Shown: positions 15,989 to 23,134 of the stretch, in pieces
Layout of the letters: every line of letters begins with the position of its first letter
Numbering within the stretch: the stretch's first letter is position 1
From: Candidatus Uhrbacteria bacterium
GTDB lineage: Bacteria > Patescibacteriota > Patescibacteriia > UBA9934 > GWF2-40-263
Reading direction: 5' to 3'
DNA: 25,359 nucleotides
Assembly: GCA_016208545.1 (NCBI GenBank)
Contig: JACQXU010000031.1
Span: 1-25,359 of the forward strand
Notes under the pieces: generated by a model
Databases searched by the model: none
Told to the model about the DNA's origin: nothing
What the model saw: the letters and a program-made list of their open reading frames with translations, nothing else
Made by a program: the position numbers and the translations under genes

Positions 15989-18436
15989 CTATAAATATGC
16001 CTCGAGTTTTGAAAACTGATGCGCACAAATAAAATTCTGCTCTACGTGAGTTTTTGCTTTTTCTCCAAGTTGTAGACGTAATTTAGTATTGTTCATTAAT
16101 TCTGATATTGCGCGAGACAAATCATTTTGGTTGTTCGGTTGAATAAGTAGACCTGTTTCACGATCAATTATCGCTTCATCAACCCCGGAAATTCGTGTGC
16201 TGATAGAAGGCAGGCCGTAACTTGCCGCTTTCAAAAAAACGTATCCAAATCCTTCTTTATCAAATTTATCATCCAAAACTGGCATCACAAACAAATCTGC
16301 ATTTGTATAAAGTTGATTTACTTGTTCATCATCAATTGCGCCATGAAATTTCACTTCATCAAGATGAAGTTGCCATGCGAGCTCTTTAAGAGTTTCTTCC
16401 ATTGGCCCCTGTCCAACAATGTCGTAACTGAATTTTGGAATAAATTGTGACTGTTTAAGCTCCGCGAGAGCCATTAAAACCTGCGTATGATTTTTTCGTT
16501 TTATTAAACGGCCGACTGTTAAGAGTTTAATCGGAATCACACTTAACTCCCGATCGGTAGTTAAGTGTGATTTATTTTTTGGAAGCGATTCCATGCATGG
16601 ATACACAACAAGTGGCAGTGCAACACCAAAAGTTTCAGCAACTTCCTGCGAAAGCGCACGAGAATTTGCAACAATAATTCGAGCGTGTTTCAAAACAATT
16701 CGCGCTAATTTTTTTTTTATAAAATTTTTTGTGGCGAGTCGAACATCCATTCCGTGAACAATTACTACAAACGGTTTTTTTGTTACGAATGATGTCAATA
16801 ATGCGGCGGTTCCAAACGGAATAAGATGACTCGTAATCACAATATCGTATGAAGAACGAAGTTTGATAAAATGAGCAACTGATGTCAGCCACTGCGGCCA
16901 GAAAAATTTACTAAGAAGCGGCTGTTCGATCACAGGAAACGGAGAGCTTTGCACCGCCCCAGCAACTGAAGTTACAACAGTAATTCGTTCTGCAAAATAA
17001 TTCGCAAGTCGTGAAAGATATCTTGCAACTCCAAAATCCTTAAATGCAATCATTTTTGTGCATATCAAACTCAAAAGATAAATTACAGCACACAGAGGAA
17101 TAACAGCAATCCAGCCTGTAAACGGAAGAATAAGTCGTCCTATCAAAAACATAATAATTCCAGAACCAACAATAAAAATTATACTTTTGAAAAATTCAGA
17201 AAATTTGAAAGTGAGAATAACTTGTCGAACATAGGCCAATCCAACGAGAAACATCACTGTGAAACTAACTAGCGCGGCATAAGCGGCGCCAACAATTCCA
17301 AAACGTGGAATCAATAAAGCATTCAAAATTATGTTTATCACCATTGTTATTCCCATGATAGTTGTTTTTATTCCTTGTCTATTTGCCGCGTTTAAAAGCG
17401 AACCTATTGGAAAATCAAGAAAAATTGGAAATAAAGCAAAAATAAGCACTGAAAGAACTTTTGCAGATTCGCTGTATGATTCTCCGGCGAGTAATACTAC
17501 TTGATTTGAAATTAACGAAATACCAAACACAATCGGTGTTGAAATAATGAGCATATACCACATCGCGCGATTGAATGTGCGGTTTAAATTAACTTCGTCG
17601 AAACCAATCAATGAACTTAAATTTGGATAAAGAGCGGCAACAAATGCAAGAGGTAAAAATTGAAACGCGTATGTAAATTTATAAGCAAGTCCATATAAAC
17701 CAACAGCGGTTGCGTCTAAAAATTTTGAAATAAACAAAGTGTCGACATACGAATAAACCTTTACAAAAATTGCGGCAAGTGCAAATGGAAAAGCAGTCTT
17801 AAGAATCATTTTGATAAATAACAAATTAAATTCCGGAACAAACATTTCAAAACCAAATTTTTTGATTAAAAAAAAGGTAGATAGAAAAACATTTGTTAGG
17901 CTTCCAAAAAGAAGAGCAAAAACTAACAATGAAAGCGATGGTGAGATGAGTAAAACGATAGATCCAAAAATCGCGGTTACAAGCTGGCCAAAAAACATTC
18001 CAATCGATTCTATTTTGAGAATATGATGTCCTCGAAGCACACCATAAAAAAATAAATGGATCGAATCAAGAATCAAAACGAGTCCTGTGATCAAAACAAG
18101 AGAAATAATTTGTGTGTCGTAACCCAAAAAAACTGTTGAAAAAACAGCGATCAAATACCCAAAAAACAAAAGCGGCAGTTTTAGAATTAAAGCGCGTTGA
18201 AAAAGTTTTTGGGTTCCGTCAGGATGTTTCGCAATTTCTCGAATGATGACTGGCGTGATTCCAAAATCAGCGATCACAGAAAAAATCATTGATATTGAAA
18301 CTGCCAAAAAATATATTCCAGTCAGCTCTGGCATCATTATTCGTGCCAGAAAAAGAAAATAGACAAACGCTATCGCTTTTTGTCCAACCGAAGAAATAGT
18401 CAAAAACAGCGTATTTTTAGCTAAAAGGCTCGTCAC
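15989..18436 (-). CDS. Polysaccharide flippase (Wzx/RfbX-type) fused to a GT4 glycosyltransferase
   Basis: Residues 1-467 form a MOP-superfamily flippase with about 12-14 membrane helices (starts SLLAKNTLFLTISSVGQK), which moves lipid-linked glycans across the membrane. From about residue 468 (nt 17032) the sequence becomes a GT4 glycosyltransferase: GVARYLSRLANYFAERITVV, VIVHGMDVRL, LLTVGRLIKRKNH and EGFGYVFLKAASYGLP. The GT4 part lacks the usual first strand and PPxxGG loop, so the join looks like a deletion between two adjacent genes. In the EX7E motif the second Glu is Lys (E728, K736). Residues 622-634 are encoded by an in-frame palindromic repeat. The start is GTG 18436, close to the predicted transcription start. 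Confidence 0.88.
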   Translation of the reverse strand: MTSLLAKNTLFLTISSVGQKAIAFVYFLFLARIMMPELTGIYFLAVSISMIFSVIADFGITPVIIREIAKHPDGTQKLFQRALILKLPLLFFGYLIAVFSTVFLGYDTQIISLVLITGLVLILDSIHLFFYGVLRGHHILKIESIGMFFGQLVTAIFGSIVLLISPSLSLLVFALLFGSLTNVFLSTFFLIKKFGFEMFVPEFNLLFIKMILKTAFPFALAAIFVKVYSYVDTLFISKFLDATAVGLYGLAYKFTYAFQFLPLAFVAALYPNLSSLIGFDEVNLNRTFNRAMWYMLIISTPIVFGISLISNQVVLLAGESYSESAKVLSVLIFALFPIFLDFPIGSLLNAANRQGIKTTIMGITMVINIILNALLIPRFGIVGAAYAALVSFTVMFLVGLAYVRQVILTFKFSEFFKSIIFIVGSGIIMFLIGRLILPFTGWIAVIPLCAVIYLLSLICTKMIAFKDFGVARYLSRLANYFAERITVVTSVAGAVQSSPFPVIEQPLLSKFFWPQWLTSVAHFIKLRSSYDIVITSHLIPFGTAALLTSFVTKKPFVVIVHGMDVRLATKNFIKKKLARIVLKHARIIVANSRALSQEVAETFGVALPLVVYPCMESLPKNKSHLTTDRELSVIPIKLLTVGRLIKRKNHTQVLMALAELKQSQFIPKFSYDIVGQGPMEETLKELAWQLHLDEVKFHGAIDDEQVNQLYTNADLFVMPVLDDKFDKEGFGYVFLKAASYGLPSISTRISGVDEAIIDRETGLLIQPNNQNDLSRAISELMNNTKLRLQLGEKAKTHVEQNFICAHQFSKLEAYL
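16535..16572. repeat. 38-bp near-palindrome inside a coding region, copy 2
   Basis: The left half AATCACACTTAACTCCCGA and right half TCGGTAGTTAAGTGTGATT pair with one mismatch. The core differs from the copy at 15231-15266 by a single base. On the minus strand it is read in frame as KSHLTTDRELSVI within the GT4 domain, in the linker just before the LLTVGRL strand that opens the second Rossmann fold. The element is therefore translated without disrupting the frame. Confidence 0.9.
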
Positions 18437-18445
18437 ATGAACATA

Positions 18446-18474
18446 ATCTTACGTTATTTTGAAGAATTTGTAAA
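18446..18474 (-). promoter_or_regulatory. Probable promoter of the polysaccharide cluster
   Basis: On the minus strand TTTACA (18469-18474), a 17-nt spacer and TAAGAT (18446-18451) form a fair sigma-70 promoter. Transcription would start near 18439, only about 3 nt before the GTG at 18436, so the message would be essentially leaderless. This fits the lack of a Shine-Dalgarno. Confidence 0.5.
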
Positions 18475-18475
18475 C

Positions 18476-18500
18476 AAAAAATGGCGTTAGAAACGCCATT
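18476..18500 (-). terminator. Intrinsic terminator of the orphan gene
   Basis: On the minus strand AATGGCGTT, a 3-nt loop and AACGCCATT form a 9-bp stem followed by TTTTT. The stem overlaps the TAA stop of the gene that begins at 19359. It separates that gene from the polysaccharide cluster. Confidence 0.85.
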
Positions 18501-19359
18501 AGACCTCATGGATTTTGGGATCATCAGAGTCATCAGTATCACCAAGGTACGTGAGCGATGTCAGTCTGGCTCTCCTGTCATCCACAAGCTCGTGAAGACT
18601 CTCGGTTCCGATCTGTGTACGGCCGATGGCCTCAAGAGCATATCCCGCGCGCGAGAGCTGAACTGCCTGCGATCCTTCGGCAAATTCAGCACGCCACAGG
18701 CTTTGAAGAACAGGAACGAAACTGTTGAACACGACCTCCTCGATTCCATGTCGATTCTGCGTAAGCCATTCGTCTTTTGGAACTTCAGGCACAGGAAGTT
18801 CGTCCTTTCCAATTCGAATTCCAAGAAACTTCGGTTTTCCAAAGAGCCATCCAGCCCTTATGACTTCGTTTGCGAGTAGTATGCGGGCGCGTTCGCGGAC
18901 ATCGTAATCAATACTCGACGTTTTCCACTCCACTGTGGGGGTGCCTCTACGATTGAACGCAAAACAGATCTGAAGACTCGTAAAACAAGGCGGCGCAAGA
19001 GATGAAAGCTGTACATGTGCGGCTCGCAGTGCATCCACTGCATCGTAGCGGACACTGCCTTCTCCTTCTTGCAACTCTCCTTTTTCACGACCGAGTAGAC
19101 GTCGCAGAAGTTGATCATCATTTGGCGAGATTGTTACTTGCCACTTATCGTGGTGGACGAATATTCCGTCGCATTTGTCTCTAAGCACGGTACGAAGACC
19201 GACAACAGCTGGAATTCGTATTCCCAAATGCGGGACCATCACGAATTCGATTTCGTCAGGCAGGGCGCTGGTTCCAAGATTGAGTTCGCGATGACCCATT
19301 GGACCCTTCAGGGCGTCACTAAGTGACACATGAACTGGAACGAACCGTTTTTCTGGCAT
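18499..19359 (-). CDS. GC-rich orphan protein, unknown function
   Basis: This 286-residue protein has no signal peptide, membrane segment or motif I recognise. It is soluble and acidic at the C-terminus (GDTDDSDDP near the end). Its base composition stands out: the 60-base block at 18541-18600 contains 32 G+C against 24 at 17941-18000, and codons such as GTC, CTC, CGC and GCG are common. The start is well supported by a strong Shine-Dalgarno GAGGGG (19366-19371) 6 nt before the ATG, unlike most genes here. It has its own promoter and terminator, so it is a self-contained unit between the ribosomal operon and the polysaccharide cluster. Recent transfer is inferred. Confidence 0.75.
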   Translation of the reverse strand: MPEKRFVPVHVSLSDALKGPMGHRELNLGTSALPDEIEFVMVPHLGIRIPAVVGLRTVLRDKCDGIFVHHDKWQVTISPNDDQLLRRLLGREKGELQEGEGSVRYDAVDALRAAHVQLSSLAPPCFTSLQICFAFNRRGTPTVEWKTSSIDYDVRERARILLANEVIRAGWLFGKPKFLGIRIGKDELPVPEVPKDEWLTQNRHGIEEVVFNSFVPVLQSLWRAEFAEGSQAVQLSRAGYALEAIGRTQIGTESLHELVDDRRARLTSLTYLGDTDDSDDPKIHEV

Positions 19360-19379
19360 GGAAATCCCCTCGTGTTAGA

Positions 19380-19408
19380 AGTTAAGCACAACCTGACTTA
19401 ATTGTCAA
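19380..19408 (-). promoter_or_regulatory. Promoter of the orphan gene
   Basis: On the minus strand TTGACA (19403-19408), a 17-nt spacer ending in TGC and TTAACT (19380-19385) give a consensus -35 and a weak but extended -10. The -35 directly abuts the U-tract of the rpsI terminator. The leader to the ATG at 19359 would be about 14 nt and includes the strong Shine-Dalgarno. Confidence 0.6.
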
Positions 19409-19436
19409 AAAAACAGAAGTTTCCCTCTGTTTTTTT
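19407..19436 (-). terminator. Terminator of the infA-rpsI ribosomal operon
   Basis: The 11-bp arms AAAAAAACAGA and TCTGTTTTTTT with an 8-nt loop form a hairpin flanked by an A-tract and a U-tract. On the minus strand it ends in seven T and overlaps the TAA of rpsI, so it is the operon's terminator. The stem is A/U-rich and may be of modest strength. Confidence 0.75.
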
Positions 19437-19839
19437 AACGTTTTGACCATTGCGGTGAACGTCGTGCTGATTTTTTACCGAATTTTTTTCGTTCACGAAT
19501 TCGCGCGTCGCGACTCAAATATCCCATTTTTTTTAAAGCAGTTCGAAATTCGGGATTGAAATTAATAAGTGCGCGAGCAACACCAAGTCTTATGCTGTCT
19601 GCTTGACCGTGAATTCCTCCGCCAACCACCTTCACAGAAACATCAAACATATTTTCTGTTCCAGTTTGTGTAAAAGGCGAAAGAACAGATTGTCTCAAAA
19701 GTGCAATTGGCAAGTATGTCTCAAGAGATCGACTGTTGATTGTAAACACTCCGCTTCCTCCGTTTTGCAAACGTACTCGCGCAATTGCGGATTTACGTCG
19801 TCCGACAGCTTCAATGTATTGTTTGCTAGTTTCTGTCAT
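19435..19839 (-). CDS. rpsI: 30S ribosomal protein S9
   Basis: This is a small-subunit protein whose basic C-terminal tail reaches the P-site tRNA. The 134 residues carry the family start YIEAVGRRKSAIARVRL, the core GGGIHGQADSIRLGVARAL and the tail DARIRERKKFGKKSARRSPQ followed by WSKR, ending with the conserved Lys-Arg. It is the last gene of the operon, 1 nt after rplM, the usual L13-S9 pair. The stop codon is inside the terminator hairpin. Confidence 0.97.
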   Translation of the reverse strand: MTETSKQYIEAVGRRKSAIARVRLQNGGSGVFTINSRSLETYLPIALLRQSVLSPFTQTGTENMFDVSVKVVGGGIHGQADSIRLGVARALINFNPEFRTALKKMGYLSRDARIRERKKFGKKSARRSPQWSKR

Positions 19840-19840
19840 A

Positions 19841-20200
19841 TTAATTCTTTACAACAAGACGCTTCATGCGCTCGGTTCGATGTTTATTTTTTGGAAGCAT
19901 TCTTGAAACTGCTCGTCGTAAAACGTCAGACGGATCGCGGCTCCACAGAGCTTTTAGCCCGATCATGCGCAAACCTTGCCCGTGAGTTGTGTGATGCCAA
20001 TAAACTTTTTGGTCGATCTTTTTTCCGGTTAAGTTCATTTTTGACGCGTTAATAACTTGAACGTGATCTCCGATATCCTGATTCGATTCAAAAGCTGGTT
20101 TGTCTTTTCCAATTAAAATAGTAGCGATCTGTGAAGCAAGTCGTCCGAGAATTTGACCCTCCGCATCAATAGTTCGAATATCGCGTTGTTCTTCTTTCAT
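19841..20200 (-). CDS. rplM: 50S ribosomal protein L13
   Basis: This 119-residue protein is an early assembly protein of the large subunit. Family features are IDAEGQILGRLASQIATIL, KPAFESNQDIGDHVQVINA, KIDQKVYWHHTTHGQGLR and RRAVSRMLPKNKHRTERMKR. It is shorter than the roughly 142 residues of E. coli L13, mainly at the C-terminus, where the last strand is trimmed. It lies 2 nt after rplQ and immediately before rpsI. Confidence 0.97.
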   Translation of the reverse strand: MKEEQRDIRTIDAEGQILGRLASQIATILIGKDKPAFESNQDIGDHVQVINASKMNLTGKKIDQKVYWHHTTHGQGLRMIGLKALWSRDPSDVLRRAVSRMLPKNKHRTERMKRLVVKN

Positions 20201-20202
20201 AA

Positions 20203-20556
20203 TTATTTTATCAGTTCAATTTGAACAATGTCAGCTCCGTCTGAAGGACGGTGACCGAGTTTTGTGATTCGTGTGTATCCTCCAGGTCGGCTCGCGTAAC
20301 GAGGACTCAAAACCTCAAAAATCTTTTTGACTGGATGATCCGTGTAAAAAAACGACAACAATTTTCGACGAGCCGCAAGTGTTGGTTTTTTTCCTGCTGT
20401 AATTGCTTTTTCAACAAGAGGACGAACCAGTTTTGCTTTTGCGTCTGTTGTCTTGATTTTTTCGTGCAATACAAGACTAGCAGCGAGACTTCTCAGCATT
20501 GAATTGGTTGCAGACACTGAACGTCCAAGTTGTTTTTTTACTTTTCGATGACGCAT
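20203..20556 (-). CDS. rplQ: 50S ribosomal protein L17
   Basis: This 117-residue protein sits at the peptide-exit-tunnel rim. The start MRHRKVKKQLGRSVSATNSM and the block IKTTDAKAKLVRPLVEKAI are diagnostic, as is RPGGYTRITKLGHRPSDGA near the C-terminus. It follows rpoA after 12 nt, the standard rpoA-rplQ order. Confidence 0.97.
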   Translation of the reverse strand: MRHRKVKKQLGRSVSATNSMLRSLAASLVLHEKIKTTDAKAKLVRPLVEKAITAGKKPTLAARRKLLSFFYTDHPVKKIFEVLSPRYASRPGGYTRITKLGHRPSDGADIVQIELIK

Positions 20557-20568
20557 ATCCAGTACGAT

Positions 20569-21252
20569 TTATTTCGTGAGCAGAGAAAAGTGATCGATCA
20601 GAAGTTGGCCTGACTGCTTTACAGCTTCTTCTGGCGTAATTGTTCCATCAGTTTCAATCGTCATTATCAATTTGTCGTAGTTTGTAATTTCTCCTACGCG
20701 AGTGTTTTCAACGCGATATCCAACATTTCTAATCGGTGAAAAAAGCGCGTCAATTGCAATTGTCCCAAGATCTGACGCCTCTCCTGTTCTTTCTTCTGTT
20801 GAAGAATAACCTCGGCCTTTTCGAACAGTAATTTCCATGTCAATTTTTGATTTTGAATCTGTTGTTGTGAGAATTTTAAGATCAGGATTCACAATTTCAA
20901 CATCAGCATTTGGTTCAATATCAGCGGCAGTTACAACACGCTCGCCAGAAACTGAAAGTTTCAAAACAATAGGTTCATCACTAAACATTTTCAAACGAAG
21001 CGACTTAAGATTCAAAATGATCTCAAGCGCGTCTTCTTTTACATTTTCAATAGACTGAAATTCATGATTAACTCCTTTCATTTTTATCGCAGTAACAGCG
21101 GCGCCGGGAAGCGAAGAAAGCAAAACACGGCGAAGTGCGTTTCCGAGCGTTGTTCCGTAACCGTGAAAACAAGGTTCAACAATCAGAACGCCCTCGTTTG
21201 GCCGTTGTCCTTTCTCAAAAGTGATAGAAGATGGCAAATGAATATTTTCCAT
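20569..21252 (-). CDS. rpoA: RNA polymerase alpha subunit lacking the C-terminal domain
   Basis: The alpha subunit dimerises to nucleate RNA polymerase assembly. At 227 residues the protein holds only the N-terminal domain: HGYGTTLGNALRRVLLSSLPG (residues about 30-50) and the central insert domain, ending with the EAVKQSGQLLIDHFSLL dimer helix. The usual linker and alpha-CTD (about 80-90 residues) are missing. rplQ starts 12 nt after the stop in intact sequence, so this is not a frameshift. Without alpha-CTD the enzyme cannot use UP elements or CTD-contacting activators, consistent with the strong -35/-10 and extended -10 promoters seen here. Confidence 0.96.
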   Translation of the reverse strand: MENIHLPSSITFEKGQRPNEGVLIVEPCFHGYGTTLGNALRRVLLSSLPGAAVTAIKMKGVNHEFQSIENVKEDALEIILNLKSLRLKMFSDEPIVLKLSVSGERVVTAADIEPNADVEIVNPDLKILTTTDSKSKIDMEITVRKGRGYSSTEERTGEASDLGTIAIDALFSPIRNVGYRVENTRVGEITNYDKLIMTIETDGTITPEEAVKQSGQLLIDHFSLLTK

Positions 21253-21260
21253 AAAAAAAT

Positions 21261-21875
21261 TTAACGAGAATAAAATTCAACAATTAAAGTTGGATCAAAA
21301 ATCTGATCTAAATCTTCTCCTTGCGGAATACTCGTAACCTTTCCAGAAAAAAATTTTTCATCGCGAGAGATCCAAGACGGAAGTTTGCTTGCGAGAATTG
21401 CTTCAGGAATCTGTTTTACAATCCCCTTTTCTTTTTTATTTTCCTTAATTGCAATTTCATCGCCGACTGAAACTGAAAATGATGGAATATCAACTCTCTT
21501 GCCATTCACTGTAATAAAACCATGATTTACAATTTGTCGGGCCTGACGTCGCGTTTTTGCAAAACCGAGACGATAAACAACATTATCAAGTCGCAATTCC
21601 AAAAATTGAACAAATGTTTCAGCTGTATTTCCTTTTTTTCTGTTTGCTTTTTTGAAAGTTTTTCTAAGTTGACGTTCTAGAATTCCGTAAAGCGCTTTTG
21701 CTTTTTGTTTTTCCTGCAACTGTTCGCCATACGAAGAAAGACGAGCTCGAGAACGAGCTTGTTTTGGACCGTGAATTCCCGGCGGATAATTGCGTCGTCG
21801 AGCGGCTTTTTCTTTTCCGAGTACGACCCCTAGACGGCGAGAACGTTTTACTATTGGTGTTAAATCCTTTGCCAT
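21261..21875 (-). CDS. rpsD: 30S ribosomal protein S4
   Basis: This 204-residue primary 16S-binding protein nucleates 30S assembly. It has the N-terminal RRLGVVLGKEKAARRRNYPPG (the zinc-free form with no Cys cluster), GEQLQEKQKAKALYGILERQ, and the S4 RNA-binding domain LELRLDNVVYRLGFAKTRRQ with ARQIVNHGFITVNGKRVDIP. It lies between rpsK and rpoA as in most bacteria. S4 often represses its own operon; no leader pseudoknot could be identified by eye. Confidence 0.97.
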   Translation of the reverse strand: MAKDLTPIVKRSRRLGVVLGKEKAARRRNYPPGIHGPKQARSRARLSSYGEQLQEKQKAKALYGILERQLRKTFKKANRKKGNTAETFVQFLELRLDNVVYRLGFAKTRRQARQIVNHGFITVNGKRVDIPSFSVSVGDEIAIKENKKEKGIVKQIPEAILASKLPSWISRDEKFFSGKVTSIPQGEDLDQIFDPTLIVEFYSR

Positions 21876-21893
21876 AATTTATAAGACATCACA

Positions 21894-22301
21894 TTATACT
21901 CGACGAGGTTTAGGCGGACGACATCCATTATGCGGAAGAGGTGTCATGTCTTTGATTGCGAGAACGGTAAGTCCGTTTGCGTTAAGCGCGCGCACTGCTG
22001 AATCGCGTCCAGAACCAACTCCACTCACATAAACATTCACTTCACTAAGACCTGTTTCTTTTGATCTCTCAACAGCATCTTTTATAACGATACTGGCTGC
22101 ATAAGGAGTCGCTTTTTTTGGACCTTTAAATCCGCAATGACCTGAACTTGACCAAGAAAGAGTATTTCCATTGAGATCAGTCAATGTAACGATAGTGTTG
22201 TTAAACGTAGCTTGAATATAAACACAACCTTGCGAAACTTGTCGCACAGCTTTCTTTTTTCGTGATTTGGATGTTTTAACTGGTGCTGTTGTCTCTGTCA
22301 T
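21894..22301 (-). CDS. rpsK: 30S ribosomal protein S11
   Basis: This 135-residue platform protein of the small subunit contains GCVYIQATFNNTIVTLTDLN, the block SSSGHCGFKGPKKATPYAA, the VSGVGSGRDSAVRAL loop and the conserved C-terminus DMTPLPHNGCRPPKPRRV. The Asn-Gly in HNG is the conserved site that becomes isoaspartate in E. coli S11. The N-terminal 20 residues are a basic extension. It lies 3 nt after rpsM. Confidence 0.97.
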   Translation of the reverse strand: MTETTAPVKTSKSRKKKAVRQVSQGCVYIQATFNNTIVTLTDLNGNTLSWSSSGHCGFKGPKKATPYAASIVIKDAVERSKETGLSEVNVYVSGVGSGRDSAVRALNANGLTVLAIKDMTPLPHNGCRPPKPRRV

Positions 22302-22304
22302 ATT

Positions 22305-22694
22305 TTATGTCTTTGTCAACATTCTACGTCCGCTTCCAGTTGTTTTACGAACATTGCCGCGAACAGTGCGCGAATTTGATTTTGTTCGCTGGCCTCTCGC
22401 AGGAAGATGTTTCGCGTGTCGGCTTCCTCGGTACGTTCCGATTTCTTTCAAACGTTTAATGTTTCCAAGAACATCACGACGCAAATCTCCTTCAAGTCGA
22501 ATTTCCGGAACTTCAATTAGAGCACGGATTGATTTCACTTGATCGTCTGAAAGATTTTTTGTGCGAATATTTTCGTCAACCCCTGCTTTGTTCAAAACTT
22601 TTTCCGCCATTGGTTTTCCAACACCGTAAATATACGTCAACGCAATGACGATTCTTTTTTCTGATGGAATGTTTACTCCAGCGATTCTTGCCAT
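22305..22694 (-). CDS. rpsM: 30S ribosomal protein S13
   Basis: This 129-residue head protein contacts the P-site tRNA and bridges to the 50S subunit. It begins MARIAGVNIPSEKRIVIALT and contains YIYGVGKPMAEKVLNKAGV, the LRRDVLGNIKRLKEIGTYRG motif and RHAKHLPARGQRTKSNSRT with a basic tail. ATG 22694 is chosen because the family starts at MARIAG and AAGG sits 10 nt upstream; a TTG two codons earlier is ignored. It follows rpmJ after 7 nt. Confidence 0.97.
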   Translation of the reverse strand: MARIAGVNIPSEKRIVIALTYIYGVGKPMAEKVLNKAGVDENIRTKNLSDDQVKSIRALIEVPEIRLEGDLRRDVLGNIKRLKEIGTYRGSRHAKHLPARGQRTKSNSRTVRGNVRKTTGSGRRMLTKT

Positions 22695-22701
22695 ATTCAA
22701 T

Positions 22702-22815
22702 TTAACCTTGACGTTGTTTGTGTTTAGGATTTTTACAGATTACAACAACTCTGCCTTTTCGGCGCGTAACTTTGCAATCGCGACAAATTTTTTTTGCAGA
22801 AGCTCTAACTTTCAT
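22702..22815 (-). CDS. rpmJ: 50S ribosomal protein L36
   Basis: This 37-residue protein begins MKVRASAKKICRDCKVTRRK and ends NPKHKQRQG. The zinc ligands C11, C14, C27 and H32 are all present, so it is the zinc-binding form. It lies 3 nt after infA and 7 nt before rpsM, the conserved infA-rpmJ-rpsM order. Confidence 0.97.
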   Translation of the reverse strand: MKVRASAKKICRDCKVTRRKGRVVVICKNPKHKQRQG

Positions 22816-22818
22816 ACA

Positions 22819-23040
22819 TTAAAAACGATATACGATTCTTCCCTTTGTCAAATCATACGGACTGATTTCTAGCTTAACCTCATCGCCTGGCAATAATCGG
22901 ATCCTGAATTTTCGCATCTTTCCTGAAAGATGCCCGAGGATGGTTTGTCCGTTTTCTAATTTAATTTTAAAACTTGCGGCCGGAAGAAGTTCTTCAACCG
23001 TACCTCGCATTTCAATAAAATCCTTTGTAGACTGGCCCAT
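22819..23040 (-). CDS. infA: Translation initiation factor IF-1
   Basis: This 73-residue OB-fold protein binds the 30S A site during initiation. It shows the family blocks MRGTVEELLPAASFKIKLEN, GHLSGKMRKFRIRLLPGDEV and the C-terminal SPYDLTKGRIVYRF. It is the first gene of the nine-gene ribosomal operon and lies about 22 nt downstream of the predicted transcription start. No Shine-Dalgarno is obvious before the ATG. Confidence 0.97.
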   Translation of the reverse strand: MGQSTKDFIEMRGTVEELLPAASFKIKLENGQTILGHLSGKMRKFRIRLLPGDEVKLEISPYDLTKGRIVYRF

Positions 23041-23067
23041 AATTTAACGAATTTGTGAGGCGGCGGT

Positions 23068-23096
23068 ATTTTACGCATTCTTTCAATTACTGTCAA
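23068..23096 (-). promoter_or_regulatory. Strong sigma-70 promoter of the ribosomal operon
   Basis: On the minus strand TTGACA (23091-23096), a 17-nt spacer and TAAAAT (23068-23073) form a near-consensus promoter. Transcription should start near 23061, giving a leader of about 20 nt before infA. Confidence 0.88.
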
Positions 23097-23134
23097 GAAA
23101 CCTCACGTGGATAATAAAAATAATGATTTTTTAA

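Noticed and set aside
18481..18879. Plus-strand open frames antisense to the GC-rich orphan gene
   Set aside because: The minus-strand frame has promoter, Shine-Dalgarno and terminator; the plus frames have none and arise from higher GC content.
23055..23106. GTGAGG...CCTCAC inverted repeat flanking the infA promoter
   Set aside because: The 6-bp arms are 39 nt apart and straddle the promoter; this could be an operator but is easily chance.
23108..23134. A/T-rich hairpin after alaS as a terminator
   Set aside because: The stem is only about 6 A-T pairs, too weak to call.
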